Shown one piece after another: positions 23,848-31,307 of a stretch of DNA of 34,955 nt (within the stretch, counting starts at the first letter, position 1; each line of letters begins with the position of its first letter). The notes below the pieces were generated by a model that worked only from the letters and a program-made list of their open reading frames with translations, ran no database searches and was not told where the DNA came from. Position numbers and translations under genes: made by a program. The DNA is from Oceanipulchritudo sp049975345 (lineage in GTDB: Bacteria > Verrucomicrobiota > Verrucomicrobiia > Opitutales > Oceanipulchritudinaceae). The stretch lies in contig JBNGDP010000024.1 in NCBI GenBank assembly GCA_049975345.1, positions 1 to 34,955 of the forward strand, in the 5' to 3' direction.

Positions 23848-23944
23848 GGGCCGGGTCCTATGCAACGCTGGGTGGTGAATTCCGCCAGGGCCGGAAGGCA
23901 GCAACGGTAGCCTGAACCTGCGTGTGCCGTAGGGTGCCTGGCCC
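23848..23944 (+). ncRNA. ffs: Signal recognition particle RNA, small bacterial type (4.5S)
   Basis: The conserved apical hairpin is readable: CCAGGGCCGGAAGGCAGCA, with the GGAA tetraloop and the asymmetric loop that binds Ffh. The ends pair (GGGCCGGG with CCTGGCCC). The 3' flank contains the GTGTGCCG block known from E. coli 4.5S RNA. A T5 run at 23947-23951 completes a terminator. At about 97 nt it is the short form without an Alu domain. It lies 44 nt upstream of dnaX, an arrangement also known in Bacillus. TTGAAA at 23812-23817 could be its -35 box, but no good -10 was found. Confidence 0.92.
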
Positions 23945-23988
23945 ACTTTTTCCAATTTTCCAATCCAGAGAAGGTAAAGACGGACAAG

Positions 23989-25125
23989 ATGGCGGAGTAC
24001 CAGGTGATTGCGCGCCGGTGGCGGCCCCAGCGGTTTGAGGACATCGTGGGGCAGGATCACATTGTGCGGACCCTGCGCAATGCCATCGAAACCGGGCGGA
24101 TCGCCCATGCCTATCTGTTCGTGGGGCCGCGGGGGACGGGTAAGACCTCGACGGCACGGGTCTTTGCCAAGGCGCTCAACGCGGAGGGTGGTCCGAGCGT
24201 GAATCCCACCGACGAGTCGGAAACGAGCCGGGCGATCATGAACGGCAGCTGCATGGATGTGATCGAGATCGACGGTGCCTCGAACAATTCGGTGGAGCAG
24301 ATTCGCGATCTGCGGGAGGAGTGCCAGTACGCACCGGCGCAGTGCAGCTTCAAGATCTACATCATCGACGAGGTGCACATGCTCTCGGCCTCGGCCTTCA
24401 ACGCCCTGCTCAAGACGCTTGAGGAACCGCCCTCCCATGTGAAATTCATCTTCGCCACCACGGAGGCGCAGAAGGTTCTGCCAACGATCGTTTCCCGTTG
24501 CCAGCGCTTCGAATTTCGCCCGATTTCCGAGGCGGTGCTGGTGGAGCGGCTGCAGCGGATTGCGAAGGCGGAAAAGGTGAATGTGGCGGAGGGGGCCCTG
24601 CATTCCATCGCCCGCCTTGCCAGTGGCGGGATGCGGGATGCACAGTCGATCCTGGACCAGATGATCTCCTTCTGCGGGGAGACGATTTCGGAGCAGGATG
24701 TGCTGGATGTGTACGGCCTTGTGGGTCCGGACCGGATCCACGAGCTGGGGGCGGCCATGGGACGCGGGGATTATCCGGCGATTGTCAACCTTGTGGAGAC
24801 CTTCAGCGCCGAGGGCCGCGACCTGTACCGCGTCCTCCTGGACGTGGAGAAGCGGGTCCGCGAGGCCCTGATGGAGGCCATCCAGGGCGGTGGCGCCTCG
24901 GACAAGCTGGGGGCCATGCTTTCCTCGGAATCCCTTTTGCGCATGCTGGACGCGCTGCAGCAAAGCGAACCGGCTCTCCAGAAGGGCCTTTCCGAGAAGG
25001 TGAATTTCGAGGTGGCCCTGCTGCGGGCCGTGGAAGCCAGCCAGGTGCGCGCCCTCGACAACCTGATCCGCGAACTCAAGGGCCTCGGGGAAGAGCCCGA
25101 AACCGCCGGAAAAAAAAAAGCCTGA
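23989..25125 (+). CDS. dnaX: DNA polymerase III gamma subunit (zero-frame DnaX product)
   Basis: The clamp-loader ATPase that, with delta and delta', loads the sliding clamp. The zero frame gives 378 residues. Visible parts: YQVIARRWRPQRFEDIVGQ; Walker A GPRGTGKT (46-53); Walker B YIIDEVHML; the sensor/arginine-finger region FATTEAQKVLPTIVSRCQRFEF; and the collar helices of domain III up to about 370. The four zinc-binding cysteines usual after Walker A (E. coli LNC...PCGVCDNC) are replaced here (LNAEGG...NPTDESETS), so the zinc module is lost. The frame stops one codon after a ten-A run; a -1 shift there adds a 77-residue tail, listed separately. Located just after ffs. Confidence 0.95.
   Translation: MAEYQVIARRWRPQRFEDIVGQDHIVRTLRNAIETGRIAHAYLFVGPRGTGKTSTARVFAKALNAEGGPSVNPTDESETSRAIMNGSCMDVIEIDGASNNSVEQIRDLREECQYAPAQCSFKIYIIDEVHMLSASAFNALLKTLEEPPSHVKFIFATTEAQKVLPTIVSRCQRFEFRPISEAVLVERLQRIAKAEKVNVAEGALHSIARLASGGMRDAQSILDQMISFCGETISEQDVLDVYGLVGPDRIHELGAAMGRGDYPAIVNLVETFSAEGRDLYRVLLDVEKRVREALMEAIQGGGASDKLGAMLSSESLLRMLDALQQSEPALQKGLSEKVNFEVALLRAVEASQVRALDNLIRELKGLGEEPETAGKKKA
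25110..25119 (+). promoter_or_regulatory. A10 run near the dnaX stop: candidate slippage site
   Basis: Ten A residues span codons GGA AAA AAA AAA, followed by GCC TGA. The phase fits the A-AAA-AAA heptamer of -1 ribosomal frameshifting, and the length fits transcriptional slippage as described for Thermus thermophilus dnaX. No strong downstream pseudoknot is evident. A homopolymer length error in the assembly would look the same. Confidence 0.6.
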
Positions 25126-25352
25126 TCCCGGCACGGCGGCGTGAGGTGACGCCCATTCACCCGTCCGATCCGTCGGATCCGTCGGATCCGTCCGATCCGT
25201 CGGAGCTCTCCGGCTCCTCCGACGAACCGCTCCTGGAGTTGGAGGAGGCGGTTGCGCGGGTGCCCGCGGGGCTGCGCAAGGAGATGGAGGAGTTGCTGCG
25301 GGCGGAGTTCCGGGAAGTCTGGCGCTGGCAACCGCCCCGGAAGGGGGAGTGA
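25119..25352 (+). CDS. dnaX: C-terminal tail of a tau-like DnaX form, read in the -1 frame
   Basis: Reading -1 from the A10 run opens 77 codons to a TGA at 25350-25352, giving a product of about 454 residues. The tail begins SLIPARRREVTPIHP and continues with a five-unit Ser-Asp-Pro linker. It ends in an amphipathic segment (LLELEEAVARVPAGLRKEMEELLRAEFREVW). That last part has the look of a real folded domain, not a random frame, and the frame ends 8 bp before the convergent cyclophilin gene's stop codon, filling the gap. In E. coli the long tau form contacts DnaB and the polymerase; whether this short tail does so is unknown. Alternatives are a true frameshift mutation or an assembly error in the A run. 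Confidence 0.65.
   Translation, partial: SLIPARRREVTPIHPSDPSDPSDPSDPSELSGSSDEPLLELEEAVARVPAGLRKEMEELLRAEFREVWRWQPPRKGE
25161..25205. repeat. Five 9-bp tandem repeats encoding a Ser-Asp-Pro linker
   Basis: CCGTCCGAT/CCGTCGGAT units repeat five times (the last ends GAG). In the dnaX -1 frame they encode repeated Pro-Ser-Asp. The units are partly self-complementary (around GGATCC), so the RNA can fold. The period and style match the intergenic stutter repeats, but here the repeat appears to be coding. Confidence 0.9.
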
Positions 25353-25360
25353 TTGCGCAG

Positions 25361-26794
25361 TTATTCCGGAAGGGAGGGGTCTTCGATTTCCCTGGCCAGG
25401 TCGACGGACTTGATACTGCGGCCGTCGTACAGGAACCAATCCTCCAGATGGTAAACGTAGAGATAGGGGTAGATCTCGGGGGTGGTGTAAAACCAGTAGC
25501 CGCCACCATCCTGCCAATAGGTATAGAGGAAGAGGCGGTCCGGTGATCCCGCGTCGGCCACGTAGAGGAACCCGTGGCCCCGGTGGAGCAGGTAGGGATA
25601 GGAGTCGGCGACCAGCCAACCAAACCAGGGACTTTCCATCCAGCCATTCAAGTGGACGATGCCATCGGGGAAGCGTTCGAGGGCTTCGGGATGGTACGCC
25701 ACAAGGCGGGTGGTGAAACCGGCTTCGGCTCCGTCGGATTCTCCGGTGATGCGGATGGTCGCGGTGCCGGTTCCGGAGCGGGCGACCGTGAGGGAGTTGC
25801 CGTTCAGCTGCACGTCAAACACAGCGCGGTTGGCCTCCTCGAGCAGGGCCCCGCGCGGGGCCTGCCCCGTTTCCGCCCATTCCCAATTGTAGCTGATTCC
25901 TTCGGGATTACCCTGGGAAACGGTGATGGAGGGGATTTTGATGTAACTGGCGGGGTCGTCCCAATACGGGGTGTAGAGCGGGACCTGATTGAAGGGGGAA
26001 TACTGGTTGGGGATGGTCGGGGTCAGGTCCGCGGCCAGCGAGTAGGCATAAGTGTGACCCAATTCCTCGACCAACGGCATGTCGGCTTGATAATCCAGCA
26101 ATTCCCCGAAAACCGTGTAATCGCTTCCGTAAAACTCTGTGTTGTCGATGGTGTTGATGAAGAATCCCGAGGTGGCGGAATCAAGGTCGTTGGTCCGGGC
26201 CATGGCCAGCGTGCCCGGAGAATTGTCCAGCTGCCCCTCGAACCGGATCGGGGGGCGGGTTGCAATGACATCAATGTGGTCCGTCAGGACGTAGGACCCC
26301 CCTTGTATGGCGTTGTAGATTTTCCGGTGAAAAAAGGTATCCAGATAAGCTCCATCTGTCACGTAGGCCATGAAGTTGGCGACCGTGAGGGGGACGACAT
26401 CGGCTCGCAACTGGAATTCGATGGTCTCCTCTTTCCAGACGAGATCCTCCGGGAAAGCTCCAACAACATTGTCGTAGGTTTCCCCAGTCAGCGTCTTGTA
26501 GGTCATGAACCGTTTACGGGGATCGACTTCTTCAATATCCGTGGTGAGGGGGGACAAAAGCCCCGTACCCGGATCCACCTCCATCCACCCATCCTCGACG
26601 GGCATGCGCAGCTGAAACGTGGCCACCGGCCCGGGGTCCGGGTAGCGCTGGAAGAATTCCCGCAGGTCGAGCTGGAAGGTTTCACCCGAGGCGATGACTT
26701 CTCCGGGATGCAGGCGGATATTGACGGGAATATCCGCCATCACTGGCGGGAGCCCTGCCGGGAGGAGGGCAAGGAGAAAAGGAATGTGGCGCAT
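25361..26794 (-). CDS. Exported cyclophilin-type peptidyl-prolyl isomerase with aromatic-rich C-terminal domain
   Basis: A 477-residue exported protein (signal MRHIPFLLALLPAGLPPVMA). After an N-terminal beta region (RLHPGEVIASGETFQLDL...), a cyclophilin domain covers roughly 125-240: VPLTVANFMAYVTDGAYLDTFFHRKI, IQGGSY, GTLAMARTNDLDSATSGFFINT. The catalytic-region Arg of FFHR is present. A middle Ig-like part (SITVSQGNPEGISYNWEW ... TATIRITGESDG) leads to about 95 residues rich in Trp and Tyr (WFGWLVADSYPYLLHRGHGFLYV, LFLYTYWQ, YWFYTTPEIYPYLYVYHLEDWFLYDG). That tail resembles the end of the protein at 19108. It lies 20 bp after the M32 peptidase gene, probably in one operon. Folding of exported proteins is the likely role. 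Confidence 0.85.
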   Translation of the reverse strand: MRHIPFLLALLPAGLPPVMADIPVNIRLHPGEVIASGETFQLDLREFFQRYPDPGPVATFQLRMPVEDGWMEVDPGTGLLSPLTTDIEEVDPRKRFMTYKTLTGETYDNVVGAFPEDLVWKEETIEFQLRADVVPLTVANFMAYVTDGAYLDTFFHRKIYNAIQGGSYVLTDHIDVIATRPPIRFEGQLDNSPGTLAMARTNDLDSATSGFFINTIDNTEFYGSDYTVFGELLDYQADMPLVEELGHTYAYSLAADLTPTIPNQYSPFNQVPLYTPYWDDPASYIKIPSITVSQGNPEGISYNWEWAETGQAPRGALLEEANRAVFDVQLNGNSLTVARSGTGTATIRITGESDGAEAGFTTRLVAYHPEALERFPDGIVHLNGWMESPWFGWLVADSYPYLLHRGHGFLYVADAGSPDRLFLYTYWQDGGGYWFYTTPEIYPYLYVYHLEDWFLYDGRSIKSVDLAREIEDPSLPE

Positions 26795-26814
26795 GTCTGC
26801 TTGGGAAAGGTTCT

Positions 26815-28314
26815 TCAGGAAGCGGTATAGAGGGGGAGGTACCGTTCCTTCAGGTAACGGACAAGAAATTCCGGGGAAAGTTCCCGTCCGGTTACTTCCC
26901 GGGTGAATTCGAGGGTATAGAAGCGCCTGCCGCGGGAGTGGACATTCTGGCGCAACCAGCGCAGGAGGGGCTTGAATTCGGCCCCTTCGACCTGTTCATC
27001 GAGGTCCGGCAAATCCTTGCGGAGGGTGTACCAGAGCTGGGCGGCGAGCATGTTGCCGAGGCAGTAGGAGGGAAAATACCCGAAGGTCCCGCCTGACCAG
27101 TGGACGTCCTGCAGGCAGCCCTCGCGGTTGTTCTTCGGGGTGTAGCCGAGGATACGGGTGGAGGCCTCGTTCCAGGCCTCGGGCAGGTCCTTTGTGCTGA
27201 GGCTTCCGTCAAAGAGCCGCTTTTCCAGTTCAAAGCGGATCATGATATGCAGGCTGTAGGTCACCTCGTCGGAATCCACCCGGATCGGGGTGAGGCCGAC
27301 CTTGTTGATGGCCCGGTACAGCTCTGCGGAAGAAACCTTTTCCAGCTGTGCCGGGAAGGCCCGGCGATAGCGTGGCTCCCAGTATTTCCAGAACTGACGG
27401 CTGCGCCCGATCTGGTTTTCCCAGAGCCGGGACTGGGATTCATGGACGGCCATGCCGACCGATTCCCCGAGGGCGGTGCCGGCATAGGCATCCGGCAGGC
27501 CCTGCTCATACAGGGCATGGCCCGTCTCATGCATCGCGCTGGTGAGGGAGTCGAGGGGATTGTCCTCGTCGAAGCGCGTGGTCATGCGGGTGTCCCGCGG
27601 GTGCCCCCCGCAGAAGGGATGAACGGCGGTGTCGATGCGCCCATGCTGGAAATCGAACCCCATCGCGGTGACCACTTCGCGGAGGAAGGCTTCCTGTTCG
27701 GCAACGGGAAAGCCCCGGAAGATGGAGGTGTCCGGCTGATCGGGGCAGGCGAGGATTTTCTGGAGGATGGCCTGCAATTCGGGTTGCAGCAGCGAAAACA
27801 GGCGCTCGATGGTGGCGCAGTCCATGCCCGGGTCGAACTGGTCGACCCAGTAGTCGTACGCATCCGCGGCATCGAGGTGTTCGGCTTCCTCCTTGGCCAG
27901 GTCGAGCTGCTCCTGAAGGTACGGTTGGAAGGAGTCATAGTCGTCGTCCTTGCGGGCCTTGATCCATGCCTGGAAGGCGATGGTCTGTGCCCGGGCGCGG
28001 CGGGCCGCGAACTCGGGGGGGATCTTCGTCATGCGGTCGTACTCCCGCCGGGCGTCGCGGATGACGGCGGCCTGCTCGGGGGTGAGTTTGTGCCGGTCCG
28101 CCTCCAGCGATTCAAGGAGCCTTCCAATTTCCGGGTTTGCCGCCTCCCGGTGGAAAATCCCGGTGAAGAGCTCGTTCTGTTCCGCCCGGAAATCCGCGCT
28201 CTCCGGGGGCATGTTCACCTGCTCGTCCCAGCTCAGAATCCCGCCGATCGAGCCCAGCCGGTCGAGTCGTTTCAACCGCTTGAGCAGTTCCTTGTAATGG
28301 GTGCCTGTTTCCAT
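26815..28314 (-). CDS. M32-family metallocarboxypeptidase (carboxypeptidase Taq type)
   Basis: A 499-residue cytoplasmic zinc carboxypeptidase releasing C-terminal amino acids from peptides. All M32 motifs are seen: DTRMT (241-245) in HPRDTRMTTRF, the zinc motif HETGH (262-266), HESQSRLWEN (from 291), and the later GCLQDVHWSGGTFGYFPSY block. The length equals the family norm. AAGGA, six nt before the ATG, is a good ribosome-binding site and overlaps the end of the MetS-like gene 9 bp upstream. Placement after an amino-acid transporter and near an opp operon suggests it degrades imported peptides. Confidence 0.95.
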   Translation of the reverse strand: METGTHYKELLKRLKRLDRLGSIGGILSWDEQVNMPPESADFRAEQNELFTGIFHREAANPEIGRLLESLEADRHKLTPEQAAVIRDARREYDRMTKIPPEFAARRARAQTIAFQAWIKARKDDDYDSFQPYLQEQLDLAKEEAEHLDAADAYDYWVDQFDPGMDCATIERLFSLLQPELQAILQKILACPDQPDTSIFRGFPVAEQEAFLREVVTAMGFDFQHGRIDTAVHPFCGGHPRDTRMTTRFDEDNPLDSLTSAMHETGHALYEQGLPDAYAGTALGESVGMAVHESQSRLWENQIGRSRQFWKYWEPRYRRAFPAQLEKVSSAELYRAINKVGLTPIRVDSDEVTYSLHIMIRFELEKRLFDGSLSTKDLPEAWNEASTRILGYTPKNNREGCLQDVHWSGGTFGYFPSYCLGNMLAAQLWYTLRKDLPDLDEQVEGAEFKPLLRWLRQNVHSRGRRFYTLEFTREVTGRELSPEFLVRYLKERYLPLYTAS

Positions 28315-28323
28315 ATCTGATCC

Positions 28324-28488
28324 TTACCTGTCCTTTTTGGCCGCTTTCTCATCAGGGGTTTCCAGTTCGAACCCGTGGATGTGTTCGGTTTCGCCCGGTG
28401 TGCTGAGCACCTTGTAGATGCACCATATGAAGAGCAGGGACACGGTCCCCACCGAGAGCAGCATAATCAGCCAACCGCCGAAGTTCAT
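28324..28488 (-). CDS. MetS-type small subunit of an NSS amino-acid transporter (54 residues)
   Basis: A short protein with one transmembrane helix (GGWLIMLLSVGTVSLLFIWCIYKVL) and a hydrophilic tail containing TPGETEHIHGFE, which fits the small subunits that accompany some NSS carriers; in Corynebacterium, MetP and MetS together take up methionine. Its ATG overlaps the transporter stop as ATGA, so the two are probably translationally coupled. It is easily missed because of its size. The call rests on context, size and the HxxGFE-like tail. Confidence 0.85.
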   Translation of the reverse strand: MNFGGWLIMLLSVGTVSLLFIWCIYKVLSTPGETEHIHGFELETPDEKAAKKDR

Positions 28489-30245
28489 CGCAGCGCATCC
28501 TCCATGTTCGATTTGGTTGAATGGGAGAGTTTTTTAAAGTAGGCACTGGAATTGACGATCAGGAAGACAAACCCGAGCAACAGCAGGATGACCGTGACCG
28601 AGACCCAAGCCACCTGGTTGGGGGATTCCCCGAAGAGGTCGGCGACATAGGCCGAAGGGCTGGTCTCCCCCTTGATGAGATTGTAGCCGAAAAGGTTTTC
28701 CGAGACCCAGAAGAAGAAGATCGCCAGAAGGAAAACCGGGGTGACAAACTTCATGACCGGGCCGAAAATCGAGGGAATGCGCATGCCGGCGCCCTTGTGG
28801 GCCTCGGTGAAGCCCTTGGGAATGCCGAACACCCAGGCGAACACCACGATCTGGATCGTCGCCAGGATGAAGATGAGGAAATTGCCGACCCAGAAGTCGA
28901 GGGTGTCCAGAGCCTTCAGGTTGCCGGAAAAATACACCACGATGAGGGTGCCCACCCCGGTGATGAAGCCCAGGATGGCCACCGACTGGCGGCGGTTGAT
29001 GTCCAGCGCGCTTTCCAGGAAGGCGATTCCCGGTTGGAGCATCGAGAGGGAGCTGGTCACCGCCGCGAGAAAGAGCAGGAAGAAAAAGAGGAAACCGAAG
29101 AAACTGCCGGCCGGCATCTCCGAGAAGACGTTGGGGAGGACGTTGAATCCGAGCGCGAAGGTGCTTCCGACCGCTCCCGCGGTTCCGAGGAAGGCCACGG
29201 CCGCGGGGATCGTGATCAATCCCCCGAGGGCCACCTCGCAGAACTCGTTGGCGCTGGTCGCGGCCAGTCCGCTGAGAACGACATCATCCCGATCGCTGAG
29301 ATAACTCGCGTAGGTCATGATGATCCCGAACCCGACGGAGAGGGAGAAGAAGATCTGGCCGGCGGCGGCCAGCCACAGCTGGGGATTGTTCAGTTGCTCG
29401 AAAATGCCGATGCGGCGCAGTTCCAGGTCCGGATCATCGAGGGCGCGGGCTTCCGCCTCGGCGATGAAGCGCTTGCCAAAGACAGGGGTTGCGGTCTCGA
29501 CCGTTTCGCCGGTTGCCGCATCAACGCCGGTCTCCACCAGCATGACCTTGTTCGGGTTCCACATGAAACCCAGTCCGGCGTTGATTGAGTTCCGGGGCTT
29601 TTCCGGATCCGGAGTTCCGAGGGTGAGGACCCGGATCAGGATGATCACGGCGAGGACGATCAGGGCCGGCATGGCGTATTTGCAGAAAAGTTCGATTCCC
29701 TTGGAGAGCCCCCGGTAGATCAGGTAGAAATTCAGGACAAAACACAGCAGCAGGAAGATCCCCACCTGGGAGATGCCCCGGAATCCCAGGCCGCTCCCAT
29801 CGCCGGCCGCTCCGGTGAAGGCCACGAAAAAGTCCCCGACCTGCGAACTGTCGGTGAAATTCATCCGCCCGGCCATGAAGTTGACCGCGTAGCCGAGGCA
29901 CCAGGCCTCGATCAGCACGTAATACATGTAAATCACCACCGGGATAATGATCCCGATGATACCAAGATATTTCCCGGCGGGATGCCGGGTGATGGCGTTG
30001 AGAATCCCCACCGTGGTATGGAAACCCCGCTGTCCCCCGTAGCGCCCCATCGTCCATTCCGCCCAGCAGATCGGCAGACCGATCAGCAGGAAGGAAATGA
30101 AATAGGCCACCATGAAGGCCCCCCCGCCATACTGCGCAACCTGCCCCGGAAAGCGGAGAAAATTCCCGAGGCCAACTGCGCTGCCCGATACCGCGAGGAT
30201 CACCCCGATGCGCGAATTCCACGATTCCTTGACTGCCATTCCCAT
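28485..30245 (-). CDS. Neurotransmitter:sodium symporter (NSS) family amino-acid transporter, MetP-like
   Basis: A 586-residue inner-membrane Na+-coupled amino-acid carrier. The first helix carries the NSS signature SRIGVILAVSGSAVGLGNFLRFPGQ followed by YGGGAFMVAYF, part of the Na+ and substrate site. About 12 hydrophobic segments follow (YLGIIGIIIPVVIYMYYVLIEAW; FFSLSVGFGIIMTYASY; ITGVGTLIVVYFSG). A long hydrophilic loop (about 215-290) is present. The start is ATG at 30245, or at 30239 to give MAVKESW. The stop overlaps the MetS-like gene. The substrate is inferred as a neutral amino acid such as methionine or alanine, not shown. Confidence 0.93.
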   Translation of the reverse strand: MGMAVKESWNSRIGVILAVSGSAVGLGNFLRFPGQVAQYGGGAFMVAYFISFLLIGLPICWAEWTMGRYGGQRGFHTTVGILNAITRHPAGKYLGIIGIIIPVVIYMYYVLIEAWCLGYAVNFMAGRMNFTDSSQVGDFFVAFTGAAGDGSGLGFRGISQVGIFLLLCFVLNFYLIYRGLSKGIELFCKYAMPALIVLAVIILIRVLTLGTPDPEKPRNSINAGLGFMWNPNKVMLVETGVDAATGETVETATPVFGKRFIAEAEARALDDPDLELRRIGIFEQLNNPQLWLAAAGQIFFSLSVGFGIIMTYASYLSDRDDVVLSGLAATSANEFCEVALGGLITIPAAVAFLGTAGAVGSTFALGFNVLPNVFSEMPAGSFFGFLFFFLLFLAAVTSSLSMLQPGIAFLESALDINRRQSVAILGFITGVGTLIVVYFSGNLKALDTLDFWVGNFLIFILATIQIVVFAWVFGIPKGFTEAHKGAGMRIPSIFGPVMKFVTPVFLLAIFFFWVSENLFGYNLIKGETSPSAYVADLFGESPNQVAWVSVTVILLLLGFVFLIVNSSAYFKKLSHSTKSNMEDALR

Positions 30246-30307
30246 TCTGGGGCCACAGCTTGCAAACTGTCACCCCGCATTGCGAGAAGAAATACGCGCC
30301 GCGACCC

Positions 30308-31141
30308 TCAGATGGGCACCGCCACCCGTTTGCCGCCACGGAAGAAGTGCAGGCGCTTGAGCCCCATGGGGCGGAATTCGCCCAGGACCTCGTCAAAGAA
30401 CTGGCCGACCATGTCCGGGGAGTGGGAGTCGGACCCGATGGTGAAGGGAATGTCCCGGTCCAGGGCCCACCGCACGATCATCGGGTCCGGATGGACCACG
30501 AAATCGCCCTTGATCAATCCGCTGGTGTTGATTTCCAGACAAACCCCGGCATCCGCCACCGCATCGAGGAAATGGGTGATAACCGCTTCATGGGCGCCGG
30601 GATCGAAGGGGTTTTCCAGGGTCCCGTATATCCGGATGACGTCCGGATGCGACAGGCTGTGGTACCGTCCGCTGGCCGCCCCCTCGGCAAGGCATTGGAA
30701 GTAGGCCGCCACTTTTTCCGGATCGGTCGTGTACTGGTTTTCCGCCAGCCAGTTCCGGAAGGCGGGCAGGTTGGCATGCAGGGAACCGAGGACGAAGTCG
30801 AAATTCTCGCGCCGGATCAGGGCTTCCATCGCCTGCATGGCCGCCTTGTCCGGATGCACCTCCGCCTCGATCCCATAGAGCACCTCGACGCCCAGGGCTT
30901 TCCCGTGTTCGCGCGCTTCCGCCACCATTTCCCGGTAGACCGGAAGATCCCCCTCCCGCATCCGGATGCCCTCCTGGGCGAAGGCTTCCCCTTGCATCGG
31001 GATATGACAGGTGAAGGTGATCAGGCCGATCCCGCGGGCGGCCGCGGCCTCCACGTAATCAGCCGGCTCCCCGACGGCATGGCCGCAAAGGGGAGTGTGC
31101 ATGTGGCAATCAAAGCGCTTGTGGGGAAAGGTTTTTTTCAT
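30308..31141 (-). CDS. PHP-domain phosphoesterase, HisJ-like histidinol-phosphatase
   Basis: A 277-residue protein of the PHP superfamily. Metal-binding motifs appear in order: FDCHMHTPLCGHA near the N terminus, TFTCHIPM, YGIEAEVH, GSLHAN, SLSHPDVIRI and the final IGSDSHSPD. The best match is the histidinol-phosphatase (HisJ/HisK) type that makes L-histidinol, but no other his gene is near and related PHP proteins act on other phosphates. It lies 62 bp upstream of the NSS transporter on the same strand, possibly the first gene of that operon. Upstream it is divergent from oppA with a stutter repeat between them. Confidence 0.88.
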   Translation of the reverse strand: MKKTFPHKRFDCHMHTPLCGHAVGEPADYVEAAAARGIGLITFTCHIPMQGEAFAQEGIRMREGDLPVYREMVAEAREHGKALGVEVLYGIEAEVHPDKAAMQAMEALIRRENFDFVLGSLHANLPAFRNWLAENQYTTDPEKVAAYFQCLAEGAASGRYHSLSHPDVIRIYGTLENPFDPGAHEAVITHFLDAVADAGVCLEINTSGLIKGDFVVHPDPMIVRWALDRDIPFTIGSDSHSPDMVGQFFDEVLGEFRPMGLKRLHFFRGGKRVAVPI

Positions 31142-31154
31142 GAGTCAATATTCA

Positions 31155-31220
31155 AATCGGGACCGGGACCGGGACCGGACGTCACCAGAACAATCGCGTA
31201 GGGCCGCTCCGGTCCCGATT
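31155..31220. repeat. Stutter-type inverted repeat between the PHP gene and oppA
   Basis: AATCGGGACCGG (31155-31166) is perfectly complementary to 31209-31220. The left arm continues as a 6-bp tandem (GGGACC about three times, 31159-31178). It lies in the divergent gap and might serve as an operator or leader hairpin for oppA. Confidence 0.8.
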
Positions 31221-31307
31221 GCTTGGGATCTGTTGTTCAACTTCAGCAATTCCCCGGGAAATTCAATCGGATTTGCAATTTGGATCAAAAATGGAACGGT
31301 AGTCGGC

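Noticed and set aside
25161..25205. Possible CRISPR or mobile-element repeat
   Set aside because: The units are only 9 bp and contiguous without spacers; in the dnaX -1 frame they form a regular Ser-Asp-Pro linker.
23701..25647. 648-codon minus-strand frame across ffs and dnaX
   Set aside because: It crosses the SRP RNA and is antisense to a clear dnaX; its low-complexity Pro/Arg stretches come from the repeats.
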